Shown in pieces: positions 1-10,989 of a stretch of DNA of 64,000 nt. Position 1 is the first letter of the stretch, and each line of letters begins with the position of its first letter. The position numbers were made by a program, and so were the translations under genes. Source of the stretch: Paraconiothyrium sp. Pb-2020 (lineage: Eukaryota; Ascomycota; Dothideomycetes; Pleosporales; Didymosphaeriaceae); NCBI GenBank assembly GCA_022419385.1, contig JAJUBI010000007.1, forward strand, positions 3,009,768 through 3,073,767. The letters are read 5' to 3'. Below the pieces are notes generated by a model. The model made no database searches and was not told the DNA's origin. It saw only the letters and a list, made by a program, of their open reading frames with translations.

Positions 1-1998
1 GGATAGATTCATCCTGTCGAACGGTAACCATTCCACTATGAGACTGTCAGATCACGGGCTAATGAGCTGTAGGACACACCTGCCTTTTCCAATACGCCAA
101 TCTATATCTCTCTGGATATAAAGCTATGACGTGGGAACAGCTCCTATCATATCACTCCGAGCGCCCAGACAGCCTATGTCCAGGCCACCCTGAAATCGAG
201 CATGAGGGCATCGAGCTCACCACGGGGCCACTAGGCCAGGGAATCTCTAATGCTGTGGGGCTGGCGATTGCTACCAAGCATTTGGCCGCGACCTTCAACC
301 GCCCAGGGTATGAGGTAGTGAACAATCATACTTGGTGCTCAATCGGTGACGCATGTTTACAAGGTAATTTTCTTTCTACGATTTTGGGAGCAGTGAGCCT
401 GACATTCATCAGAGGGCGTTGGCTGCGAAGCCCTCAGCTATGCTGGCCATCTCAAACTCAACAACCTTACAGTCATATACGACAACAACCAAATTACCTG
501 CGATGGTTCCGTCGACCTCACGAACACCGAGGATGTAAATAAGAAGGTGGAAGCCTGCGGCTGGGAAGTCATCGATGTGATGGACGGCGTCAACGACGTT
601 GAAGGCATAGTTGCTGCCCTCGAAAAAGGCCGCGATCCCAATCGCACAAAACCCCTCTTCATCAACGTGCGCTCCATCATCGGCGTCGGATCAGCAGTAG
701 CAGGCCAAGCTGTTTCCCATGGGGCGCCTTTAGGCAAAGACAACGTTGCAGCCATGAAGAAGGCGTACGGCTGGGATACCGAGAAGGTCTTTCACATTCC
801 CGACAAAGTCAAGAATTTTTACGAGGACATTCCCGCTCGAGGCGAGAAGCACGTCCAAGAATGGAACGACCTGCTGGCACGATACAGCAAGGAACACCCA
901 GATCTCTCAAAGACATTCAAAGACCGCATGGCCGGAAATTTACCCGACAACTGGGCATCCATGATCCCATCATCTTTCCCCTCCAACCCCACACCCAGCC
1001 GTAAATCCAACAACATGGTAGTCGGCAAGATGTTCGCCGAATGCCCTACCTTCATGGTCGGAACCGCCGACCTCACCCCCAGCGTAAACATGACATGGCC
1101 CTCCTACGAGATCTTCAACCCACCCGATCTCAAACCCATCAGCGGGAAGCAAGGCAGCTACAAAGGCCGCTACATCCACTACGGCATCCGCGAGCACGTC
1201 ATGGCCGCCATCGCAAACGGCCTCGCCGCCTACTCCCCCCGTACCATCATTCCCATCACAAGCACCTTCTTCATGTTCTACCTCTACGCCGCGCCTGCCG
1301 TGCGCATGGGCGCCCTCCAAAAGCTCAAAGTCATCCACGTCGCAACCCACGACTCCATCGGCGCCGGCGAAGACGGCCCCACGCACCAACCCGTCGAGCT
1401 CGCTGCGCTGTACCGCGCGATGCCCAACATGGAGTACACCCGGCCCGGCGACAGCGAGGAGGTCGCCGGCGCGTGGAAGCGCGCAATCGAGTATGAGGGA
1501 GGCCCGACGATGATTAGTGTCAGTAGACAAGCTATTCCCCAGCTCTCGGGCCTCACCTCTCGCAACGGCGTGGCGCGCGGCGCGTACGTCTTGCGAGAGG
1601 AGAAGGACGCAGATGTGACGCTCATCTCCGCCGGCGCTGAACTTAGCTTCGCCCGAGACGTCGCTCCCGTCCTCGAGCGGGAGCACAAGCTAAAAGCACG
1701 CGTCGTGAGCTTTCCCTGCTACAAACTCTTCCGCGAACAGCCGCTCTCCTACCAGCGCTCCGTGCTGCGGAGGAACGAAGGGATTCCGGCGGTCGTGATT
1801 GAGCCGTATGTCTCCCTGGGATGGGAGCGCTGGGCGGATGCAGGCGTAAATATGAAGGGGTTTGGACATAGTTTGCCGGGGAAGTATATTCATCAGCACT
1901 TTGGGTTTGAGACGGGGGTGATGGCGGAGAGGGTTGGAGATTTTGTTCGAGAGTTTAAAGGGGGGAAGGTGGGGAGGGGGGAGTTTGTGGAGTTGTGA
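1..1998 (+). CDS. Dihydroxyacetone-synthase-type transketolase, 5' end outside window
   Basis: Transketolase transfers two-carbon ketol units using thiamine diphosphate; this member most resembles the dihydroxyacetone synthase (formaldehyde transketolase) branch. The window opens inside the coding sequence at the DRFILSNG motif, so roughly 70-80 N-terminal residues are missing and 632 are present. Two introns restore the frame: 24-72 and 364-412, both 49 nt, GT-AG. Visible signatures are TTGPLGQG, the ThDP/metal motif GDACLQEG (GDA rather than the usual GDG, as in DAS proteins), YDNNQITCDGS, the pyrimidine-domain GIREH, and HDSIGAGEDGPTHQP. The C-terminal transketolase domain is complete and ends at TGA 1996-1998. 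Family membership is certain. DAS-like specificity rests on remembered similarity to yeast DAS and is less sure; an ordinary paralogous transketolase is the alternative. Last stretch of the gene is unusually G-rich. Confidence 0.93.
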
Positions 1999-3145
1999 TG
2001 GGTATTTTCCATATCGTGTGAGGTGCGACGACGTGTGGTATGGACAGCGCAAGGTAAGTTTGTGAATGGAGTTTCATAAGTTCAGGGAGACGTTGGCAGC
2101 GAGCGCTCGGGATATTACTCTGTGTATGGCTAGATGATAGTAATGAGTACAAGTGTAGTTAAGCTTTTAGTTCGTGCAGATGCACCAATTGAATCGAAGT
2201 GGTTCTTAATATTCGGGCAAAGTGGACCAATCCAAGCGCCGCGACTCTCTCTTTTTCAGCCCACTTGTGGTGAGGGTATTGCATTTGACAACCCTATTTA
2301 TCAGCATGGTGCTGCCACACTTTTCGTTAATTGTAATCCGTCGTATTTCCGGGAGACGAATTATTTCGTGCTTGTGCTGGGGTACCGCTGCAAAGATGCC
2401 CACTGATGTGCTCACAGCGCCTCTGAAGAGTAATGTTCCAGTAAAGAGAGATGATTCTAGAAGAAAGCAAGGATATGAGGAATCTGTTCTTTGGACCGAA
2501 CGGGAAAGCGTTGAAGAGAGGTAAGGGAAAGTTGATGAGGTTTTTGGGCTTAACTCGGCTAAGATTAATTGGCTAAAAATGTTTTGAGATGCTGATAAAG
2601 CCTGATCGCGTTAGGCCAATGTTGAATAGTAGCAAGCCCGCGTCCGAGTGCATAGAAGATGATAGGAGATTGGTGCGGTTACATGGGGGAGAGATTGCAC
2701 GATAGATTACAGTGCATCATAGGTAGTTTGACTCTTTCCATGCAGCATGCTAGCATCGGAGAGCACAGTCTGAACGGTGTTTTCCTTTTCGTCTTACATT
2801 TGTGTTTGTGAGAGTATGCCGCGGAGCCTACTGAGTAATTTTTGTCTGCTGGGTGCGAGTGTCAGCGCGCGCATATTTCTATTTGAAAGCATTTGAACGG
2901 TGATCTGTTATCTCCGGTAGGTCGAGCGTCTTGCTATATAATGGTGTTGGAAATAGGAAATAAGAGAAGTGTGATAGGTCTAGACCCTGGATTTGATGGA
3001 CGAGTGGATTCTATCCCCACACTACGTCATGCATTGCTCACGGCCGCGAACAGTAATGTCGAAACGTAGAAAATTTCAAATTCGGCAGGTTGGAAGTCCT
3101 CTCTTCAATACCAGATCACTCTTGCACCATTTGATCTCCAGCAAT
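1999..3145. other. Intergenic; promoter of the SDR gene
   Basis: About 1.1 kb between a plus-strand stop and the next plus-strand start. I see only short open frames without family features. A TATA-like TATATAAT lies at 2935-2942, about 205 bases ahead of the chosen SDR start, and is the only promoter-like element I can point to. The reading frame of the SDR is open upstream to 2993, so the 5' boundary of this stretch depends on the start chosen. Confidence 0.5.
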
Positions 3146-4054
3146 ATGTCGACCAACCCGAAATCTCAGCTGCAAAGCAGCGGTGTCGATTTCACACCCA
3201 CGATACACCATGACACGTACGACTATATCCAACCGCAGCAATTCACCTTGAAAGACCGCGCAGTATTCATTACTGGAGCTAGCAAAGGCATTGGTCGAGC
3301 AAGCGCGATCAGTTATGCCAAGGCCGGGGCCTCGCACATCGCAATTGCTGCCCGTACCGACATGAACGAGGTGGAAGCCGAGATGATTCGCGCCGCAAAG
3401 GAAGCCGGAAAATCGCCACCACAAGTCCTTCAACTCAAGATGGACGTTACGAGGGAGCAAAGCGTCGGGGAAGCTGCAGCACAAGTCGAGAAGGTGTTCG
3501 GCCGATTGGACATCCTCGTCAATAATGCCGGTTACCTTGAGAAATTCGTCCCTCTTCATGAAACAGAGGTAGACGACTGGTGGAAAGTGTGGGAAGTGAA
3601 CATCAAGGGACCGTACTTGGTTACGCGCGCCTTTCTACCGCTTTTGCTCAAGTCGGATAAGTCGCTCAGAATCATCTTAAACGTGTCCAGCATCGGCGCA
3701 AACATTATCAGCCCAGGAGCTTCGGGGTACCAGAGTGGCAAATTGGCCCTGCTACGTTTCGGCGAGTTTTTGAACGCGGACTATGCCGATAAAGGTATCT
3801 TGTCTTTCGGCATTCATCCGGGAGGTATTGCGACGGAGCTGGCGAAGGGGATGCCGGAGAATATGCACAGCATGCTGAACGATACTGCGGAGTTGGCTAG
3901 TGACAGCATCGTGTGGCTGACGGCTGAGAGAAGAGAGTGGATCAAGGGTAGGTATGTGTCGTGCAACTGGGACATGAAGGAATTCCTTGGCAAGCGGAAG
4001 GCGATCGAGGAAGGGGACCTCTTGAAGGTCCGCTTGGATGTCGGGCTGAGCTGA
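3146..4054 (+). CDS. Short-chain dehydrogenase/reductase (classical SDR)
   Basis: A 302-residue single-exon NAD(P)-dependent oxidoreductase of the classical SDR type. The Rossmann cofactor motif TGASKGIG is at residues 43-50, NNAG at 126-129, the active-site Asn region VNIKGPY near 151-157, the catalytic Ser in VSSIG at about 181-182, and Tyr195/Lys199 in YQSGK. The post-YxxxK segment FGIHPGGIATEL gives the usual PG turn. The ATG at 3146 was preferred because the protein then begins about 35 residues before the first beta strand, a normal length; the frame is open back to 2993 and an upstream start would add 51 residues. No targeting peptide is evident, so it is probably cytosolic. Substrate is not predictable from sequence. 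It faces the same way as the transketolase, but no functional link is visible. Confidence 0.9.
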   Translation: MSTNPKSQLQSSGVDFTPTIHHDTYDYIQPQQFTLKDRAVFITGASKGIGRASAISYAKAGASHIAIAARTDMNEVEAEMIRAAKEAGKSPPQVLQLKMDVTREQSVGEAAAQVEKVFGRLDILVNNAGYLEKFVPLHETEVDDWWKVWEVNIKGPYLVTRAFLPLLLKSDKSLRIILNVSSIGANIISPGASGYQSGKLALLRFGEFLNADYADKGILSFGIHPGGIATELAKGMPENMHSMLNDTAELASDSIVWLTAERREWIKGRYVSCNWDMKEFLGKRKAIEEGDLLKVRLDVGLS

Positions 4055-6003
4055 GCGATGTGGGTCTGATTTTAGCACGCTAAAATGCCTACATTGTACC
4101 TCTAAGGCATGCTTAATATCGAATGATACTAGACCAAGGACTCTTCTACACCAAACTTCCGTGTCCGCATAGGGAGGGATATGGCTCTGAAACCATTCAT
4201 CAGGGATGATATGACTTCAGTTCTGGCGGTAAACGTTTGTATGCATTGTCAGCTGGACGGCATGTCGTTGGCATGTAGTGGAAATTGGGTACTGCAGCAT
4301 TGCGGCACGGTTATTGACCCCAACCAATACTTCGATAGCTTTTGTGCTTCTCTCGCATACGCGCCCAAGCCAATTCACACCGAAATCACATTTGTTAAGA
4401 GACTTTGTCTACCAGTAGAAATATAATTTCGTACGAACACAACCATCTGGTGCAATATTTGGAGTGAAAAGGGCTGGGGCTCTCTTTCAGCTGCGGCATG
4501 CCCCTGTCTGCTGTATATCTGGGTGGAAAGGTAGGGTGATTGGACATGAGGCTGAAAGCGTCGCCGTTCACGAGAGATAACTGTGCATATATCGAAGCTG
4601 TCTAGCTGAGGCTGTGTTGGTCCAGGTGCGGGCGTTTGAAGAAACGCAAGGGCCACTTGACTGTCACTGGACGACTAAGCGATGTGCCAAGCTCAATGCC
4701 AAGCATTCATTCAGGCGGACCGCCTCGCAACTTCACTTGCGTGCTCGCACCTTGCACCCCCTAAATTTGCGGTCTTCGACGCCTTGGGCCCCACAACTCC
4801 AAAGCTTCCTGCTCGCTTCCTGTTCAAGCTTTGGTCCCCGGTCCATTCCCGCGCGAGACAACGTCTTCGGACGGGTCGTGATGCTTTGAAAAGCATGCAG
4901 AACATTGGCCTGATCCATCAGTGGCGATCATGTTAACAGAAGATGTTTTCTAACGATTGATGAACACGAGCAGTCGCTCCGCTTTTGGTGATACATCTCG
5001 GTTCGGAAGGTGCTCAACTACGGGCCCGTGAAAGAGGCCGATTTGAGGCGCCTGACAATTTCCGTGCCTAAAGACCGTAAACGCGTAGAGCAATGGCTGG
5101 TGATGCTTTGGTGCAACTTTGTATCCGGTCTCCGCATATTGTGATATCAATCACAACTTGGGTCGTTAAGCAAGTAATGGATCACGAGGTCTCGCGCGAG
5201 CCATACGTGAACAACACGTTGGGCTCTCGCTGCCACACATGAGGCAAGCGTGGTTCCCAACAGACTCGACAGTCCACGGCGCGAGTCGAGTTGTCGCGCG
5301 TGTACAAGCGACTTCTAAAATAAACAATGAGCTATCGCCGTTTTCCTCGGGCGACTGCCGACATAGCCTTCGGCCTAGTCTCTAAGGAGCGCTCCACGGT
5401 CGCAGGGCGGGAATACTTTGTAGGCTCATCAAATTCTCAAACAAGTGGCTTCGTCCCCGAACCTGCGTCTTAGCAAGTGTGTCAACACTGAAGTCGGAGG
5501 CCGATTCCACGACATCCGGGGTGTAAATGCCCATTCGAAGCTCACTTCAATTGGAAAGCTTGAGGCTTGCCGGCAAGACGGATCGTCGTTACAAATTGTT
5601 TGCCTCCTGCCCCAATGTGTTGGCAACCATCAGCACTACAGAGCTTGGGGATGCAGAGCGACACAGCACAGCCGCTAGAAAACACACGGACCTCGTGTGG
5701 GCTCTCTCATGACCTCCAACCGATGAGATCCTTTGGACGACCCCTGCATTGCGGCTCAGTCTCGAAGGCTAGAAGGGATCTGAAGGTACTGGATTGGATG
5801 AGGAGGTTCCACTTCAGGTCCGCCTGAGGAGGTTATGCCCAAAACGGCAACATATCGTGGACCCACCTTGGGGGCCGCAGTTGGGAGATGCGGCGCGACC
5901 GTGATATGGGGGAATTATCCCTCCGCAAGGGTCTTTACGCTCACTCCTCTCGTTCTCCTCAGTGTCTTGTTGCGGATTCCATAGCCAAGACAAGCACTTC
6001 AAG
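4055..6003. other. Intergenic, no supported gene (1.9 kb)
   Basis: All open frames here are short (under 95 codons), overlap each other on both strands and show no domain, signal peptide or splice pattern that extends them. GC content is ordinary, without the AT-rich bias expected of RIP-mutated transposon relics. The last few hundred bases must hold the promoter of the lectin-like gene. Confidence 0.45.
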
Positions 6004-7777
6004 ATGGTTCAACAACATGTTGAAGGTCAAGATGGCATGGAGGCTGTCAGTCCGATGGTCAACCCACGTCAAAGCCCACCACAAAGACAGGTATCGGCCT
6101 TCTCAGAGACTCTCGACAACACGCCGCCAATGCCTGTAGAGTACGGACAGAGCAGCCAAGGTCAACACCAAGACAAGAAGTATCAACCTGACGCGTACGC
6201 ATACTTCTCGGCACCCGAGGCCGTCGAGCAACAACAACAATTCCCTCACTATGGAGTTCCTCCTCAAGGACCTGGATCGCCACCACCACAATATGCTGTT
6301 GCACAACCCTACGGTGCAGGTGAGAAGGGCAAGCACGACGCCGGCGCCACCGAGGCGGCGGTAGGGACGCCACCTGCACAGGAAAAGAAGATCGTTGGCA
6401 TGCGCAAGCGAACTTTCTGGATTGTTCTCTTTGTCGTGATAGTGCTCGTCCTACTTGCTGTTGGGTTGGGCGCAGGTCTGGGAATAGGGTTGAATAAGAA
6501 GAAAGGGTAGGTAACCGCTCTATGTGTGTATTGTCGTCGCGCTGACTGGGTCGTGATAGTGACGAAGTCATCGCTGACCCCTTCTGCAAGGAAAAGCCAG
6601 ATTTGTGCATTGGTGGTGCTCTTGACTCAAGGTACTTCTCCAAGAAGGGTGCTTTCAATGGATCAGGTATTGCATTGGCAGGAGAGTCCTGGAACAAGAA
6701 CGAGTTCCGGCTGTTCACTATCTACTATCAACACTGGACGGGAGAGATTCGATACAAGCAGTACACGAAGGACCGTAAGTGGGTCGGAGGTACGAGCAGT
6801 GAGACAGTCGCCAAGAACGCAAAGAACGGAACAGCCATCTCGGCAGTAGCCTTCACGAAGAACGAAACTGCATACGTAGGTCAACCTTGACATGACCATG
6901 GCGCAATTACTAACTGATACTTCAGACCCATATCTATTATATCTCGAAGGACAACCAGGTCAACCAGCGTATTCTGTCCAATGACACTAATATCTGGTCG
7001 AACGGACCAATCAACGACATGAAGCTCGATGTTCTGGATAATCCCGCCGTTGGTCTTCAGGCTTGCTACAAGGGCAACTTCTACGGGGACTCTGACTACA
7101 AGAAACTCCCAACGGCCAACGGCGAAACAAATGAAGTACCATTTGAAGGTACAACAGGCATCAATCTCTGGTACGCGAGCGATGAGTCTACCTTCCAGCA
7201 GTACGTTTGGTACTCGAACGATGAAGATGCGTGGGTCAAGGTCAGCCCATGGACGAACAAGAACGTACACGCTGGTGTTGGTTGCTACTCTTGGGGTGGC
7301 GGCACGAACACCTACACCATGATGGTTAACGACAACAATGCCACGGAGATTTGGTGGAAGGACGGAAACAGCACCGCTATCAGCAGCGACAAGCACCCTG
7401 TCAACGCTTGGACAAACTCATCTGCAGCGATCCCCAACGTGGACCCCACGACCTCGCTGGGCTACACCAACTACCTCTACATGCAAATGGATGACCAAAC
7501 CATCAAGGGCTTCAACGTCCAGTACGATGCAGAGAACACCTACATCAACGACGACCAGTTCACCATTTCACCACTTGGCGTAGACGAACACGCGCTCAGT
7601 GGCACCCACTTGACCGCTACAGCAGTAGCTGTGAAGGACGATAAGAACTCTTCCATCACCGTGTGGGATAGTTTGTATGTATTTGTGCAAACGGTGGGAG
7701 ACGACATTACGGCATATGCAAGGCCGCTCAAGGGCGGAGAGTGGTCCAAGGGGCTCTTGGAACTATCAGACGATTGA
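6004..7777 (+). CDS. Single-pass membrane protein with fucose-specific-lectin-like propeller
   Basis: Predicted 556 residues from three exons; introns 6507-6559 (53 nt) and 6876-6925 (50 nt, with CTAAC branch-like sequence). Residues 1-135 are Gln/Pro-rich and probably cytosolic; residues ~138-162 form one strong transmembrane helix (FWIVLFVVIVLVLLAVGLGAG region) preceded by a basic KKIVGMRKR stop. The ~390-residue remainder carries repeating W/Y-rich blocks (NLWYASDES, VWYSNDEDAWVKV, TEIWWKDGNS, KGFNVQYDA) typical of the fungal fucose-specific lectin six-bladed propeller family, with several N-glycosylation sequons. The topology implies a type II protein displaying the propeller outside the cell or in the lumen. 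The frame opens upstream at a GTG, so the ATG at 6004 (CAAGATGG) is the start. Sugar binding is inferred from the fold only. Confidence 0.85.
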
Positions 7778-8908
7778 TAGAATTTCCATTCATGCATTCT
7801 GTGTATTATTGATTGCGCCACAGCGATTGGACTAGCGTGTGAAGGTGTTATCGGCGCAATAATTTAATCTAATGAGCTCCCAGGGAGGCAATCCAATCGT
7901 TGCCTCACACATTTCCACCTCTCACTACTTTTACATGCCTGAAAATTCGCCTCTTTGAGCATGGAGATACCGTTCCTTGTTGCATGCGTATTCATCCGTC
8001 CGCTTTGCCACAATGTACGTCCATCAGTATGGGGCGCCATCCAAGTAGCTGTGGAATGAGCCAGGTAGGTATACCAGGTCCTGAGCTCGGGAGCCCTAAT
8101 TGGCACGTGTCTGGCGTAGCATAGATGTGAAGGCACATAGTTGCCGTTCCATTGCTGACGTTCTGCTCCGGCAAAGGAGAGTATGTCCTAGGTCACTTTA
8201 TATACTCCAGGAATGTCTCTGAAGGTAGTTCCATATAGCTGTCGTTACCGAAACAGAATCGTAAGCGCGTCCGTCACGAGATCGCCTTCCCCTTCGCGGG
8301 CAGATAGCCTACGCTTTCCTCTTCCATCATTCTCCAGTCAACACCTCGGTATCCCCGCAATGCGCTTCTCCGCAGCCAGCCTTCCCTTCCACTCAACACT
8401 CGCATATCCCCGCACTATCTCCACCGGGTTTCCCACTTGGACCTAGCGCAGTCCGACAAGCGCAGAGCCGCCAATCAGCCAGAGACGTCATTGCAAGCCT
8501 CCAAACCAAGGCAAACAGTCCATAACAACCCCAGAATCACTCCAGTCGTCGAATTCAGTTTAGGCAGGGTTCTCGGCGATGCGCGCTGGGGGCACTCGGG
8601 TAAATTATCCACGAACCACTGGCGTCCGCATCACTCCCGAAACTTAGCTCCGGATAGTGCAAGTGTGGGGTGATGGTGATGACGGTCGGGAACCGTCTTG
8701 GTGGTTGGGGGTGCGTGTGTCGATCAGGCCTAATGAGTAGGGCGGTGTGTGGAGTATAGAACCATGGCTGCGTCGCGTTGTCAAGGTTGCACTTCACGCG
8801 ACTCGTGTTGTTCGGTACTCTCTATTCTTGGCTCGAAGGTCTTGAGATTAAGGTCTGGTTTTGTAGAGTAGACTCACGAACTGCGACGGAGAGAGAGAAG
8901 ACGATACG
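7778..8908. other. Intergenic, no supported gene (1.1 kb)
   Basis: Between two plus-strand genes. Short open frames at 8213-8446 and 8437-8673 were examined for splicing into a small gene; no GT-AG intron of normal size joins them into a convincing product. The 3' part is the presumed promoter of the hexose transporter gene. Confidence 0.4.
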
Positions 8909-10989
8909 ATGTTCAAAGCACCGCACTTCAATTGGTATGGACGCGGCTTTAAGCTGCGGGCTGCGATTACAATCGCATGTCAGATGGCTTTCATCTTGTT
9001 CGGCTACGACCAAGGCGTGTTCGGTGGTAGGTACACTGTCATGTAGATCAAAGTGAAGGTCACTGAAGAACATAGGTATCGTTGGTAATCCTGACTTCCT
9101 CGATACGTTCAATCATCCAGCACCAGGCCTCGAAGGTATCATCGTTTCGATCTATAATCTAGGATGTTTCACTGGTTGCATCCTCGCCTTCTTCTTTTGC
9201 GAGAAGACTGGCCGGCGTTTGGCGATGTGGATAGCCATGGTTTGGATCATTGTGGGAGCAATCTTGCAGACGACAGCGTACTCGGTTCCACACTTGATGG
9301 TTGCACGGTTCATAACTGGCATTGGAACCGGTATCGAGACGTCGACCGTCCCAATGTATCAATCCGAACTTTGCGAAGCGGAAAAGCGAGGAAGACTAGT
9401 CAGCTCTGAGCCCTTGTTCGTTGGTGTGGGCATCGAGATTGCGGTGGGTTTACATGGTTGGGAAATTCTGAATCCATACTGACGTACAGTCTTCAGTACT
9501 GGTTTGACTACGGGATGAGTTACACGTCGGGCAGCAAGGCTTGGAGGTTGCCAATCGCGTGTCAAATGATCTTTGCAGTGGTAAGTGATCCAAAGACCTT
9601 TCTGCCCAGGTGGTCGTTACATTGACTAACTTTATTTCAGTTTGTTATCATTCTCGTGTTCGGTCTCCCCGAGTCGCCACGCTACTTATACAAGCACGGA
9701 CGAAGCGAAGAAGCGCTCGCGATATTGTGCGATGTATATGACGCTACACCGGACGACCCGAAGATTGCAAAGGAGAATGGCGAGATTCTAGAAGCGTTGA
9801 AAGTTGAACAAGAGCATGGGGAGTACAAATGGAGTCAGTTGCTGAAGAGGGACAAAGTGCAAACAGGAAGACGTGTTCTACTTGCTTATGGCATGCAGTT
9901 CATGAACCAGATGGGCGGAATCAACTTAGGTGAGTTCTTTCAATGTTTCTGTTCGGTATCTGTCCCATTTACGAGAATCCTTTTTCACAACGCTTTTTTT
10001 CGAGACGAGGATTTCGGCTGACCGATGATCTAGTGGTGTACTATATCACATCAGTATTGCAACTCAATGTTGGACTCGACCGAAATCTCTCTCTTTTGCT
10101 CGGAGGTGTCATCAACCTTATGTGAGGCGCCACCAACTGATCGTCGTCATCCACAACACTGACTTCGCACAGGTTCTTCATTGGGTCCCTCTTCCCCACG
10201 TTTTTTCTAGATCGCATCGGCAGGCGGAAGCCAATGATGTGGGGCTCCTTTGGCTTAGGTGTCTCTATGATGTTGATCTCCATTCTGCTAAGCTTCAAAG
10301 ATCAAGGAGGTAACGTAGCGAAGTCGACGGCGTCTGCCAGTGTCGTAAGTTCCATCTGCCGAACAATAGCCCATACGATACGGAATCCTACTAACGTGTC
10401 GTCAGACGTTCTTCTTCACCGTAAGCGCTGCATTTGCCACAGAGCTGACCACGCGACAAACCAAGACACTGACGAGTGACTAGTACATGCTTATTTTCGG
10501 AGCAACAGCGAATTGCATCCCGTGGGTCTACGTGCCGGAAATCCTACCTCTCCATGTGCGAGCCAAAGGAACAGCCGTAGGCATCTCGGCCAACTGGATC
10601 TGGAATTTCTTCGTCGTCATGATCACGCCTACACTGCTGAACAACTTGGAGTGGAAGGGCTATTTGATCTTCATGTGCTTGAACTTCGCGTTCGTGCCGC
10701 TCGTGGTAGGCAATTTAGCCGGTGGTTATCGCGTTACCGATGGCGCTAATGAGTCTAGTACTTTTGCTACCCCGAAACGTCGAACCTCACGCTTGAGGAA
10801 ATAGACTGGTTGTTTTATGAAGGCAATGTTGTTAAGAGGAGCGTGAGGATCTCAAAGGAGGGTTGGGAAGAGGGCGTCGGCTGGGGCAGTAGCGTGCATG
10901 GCCCATCACCTGCTGTCCTAGAGAGCGGAAGCTTGTCGAGTAAGGAGAAAGCGAATGTAGTGGAACAAAACGAGAACAAAGCAGGCTGA
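8909..10989 (+). CDS. MFS hexose transporter, nine exons
   Basis: A 528-residue sugar porter of the major facilitator superfamily, plasma-membrane proton-coupled or facilitative hexose uptake being the family role. Nine exons keep one frame: introns 9027-9075, 9444-9496, 9581-9640, 9930-10033, 10122-10172, 10345-10405, 10421-10483 and 10706-10758. Exon 7 (10406-10420) is only 15 nt and encodes TFFFT. Family signatures in order: FGYDQGVFGG (TM1), ARFITGIGTGIETSTVPMYQSE (TM4-5 signature), PESPRYLYKHGRSEEAL (loop 6-7), GINLVVYYITSVL (TM7), DRIGRRKPMM, CIPWVYVPEILPLHVRAKG (TM10), and YFCYPETSNLTLEEID after TM12. Without the last intron the protein would end in an unrelated basic tail, which argues for the spliced model. 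Substrate cannot be told; neighbour 12569-14198 is a second sugar carrier. Confidence 0.9.

Noticed and set aside
970..1686. 238-codon minus-strand frame
   Set aside because: Antisense shadow of the transketolase C-terminal domain; high-GC third codon positions keep the opposite strand open.
4055..5900. Transposon relic or RIP-mutated island
   Set aside because: Base composition is not AT-biased, no terminal repeats and no transposase-like frame are visible.
8213..8673. Two adjoining small frames as a spliced gene
   Set aside because: No normal-size intron makes a single product with an initiation context; product has no family features.
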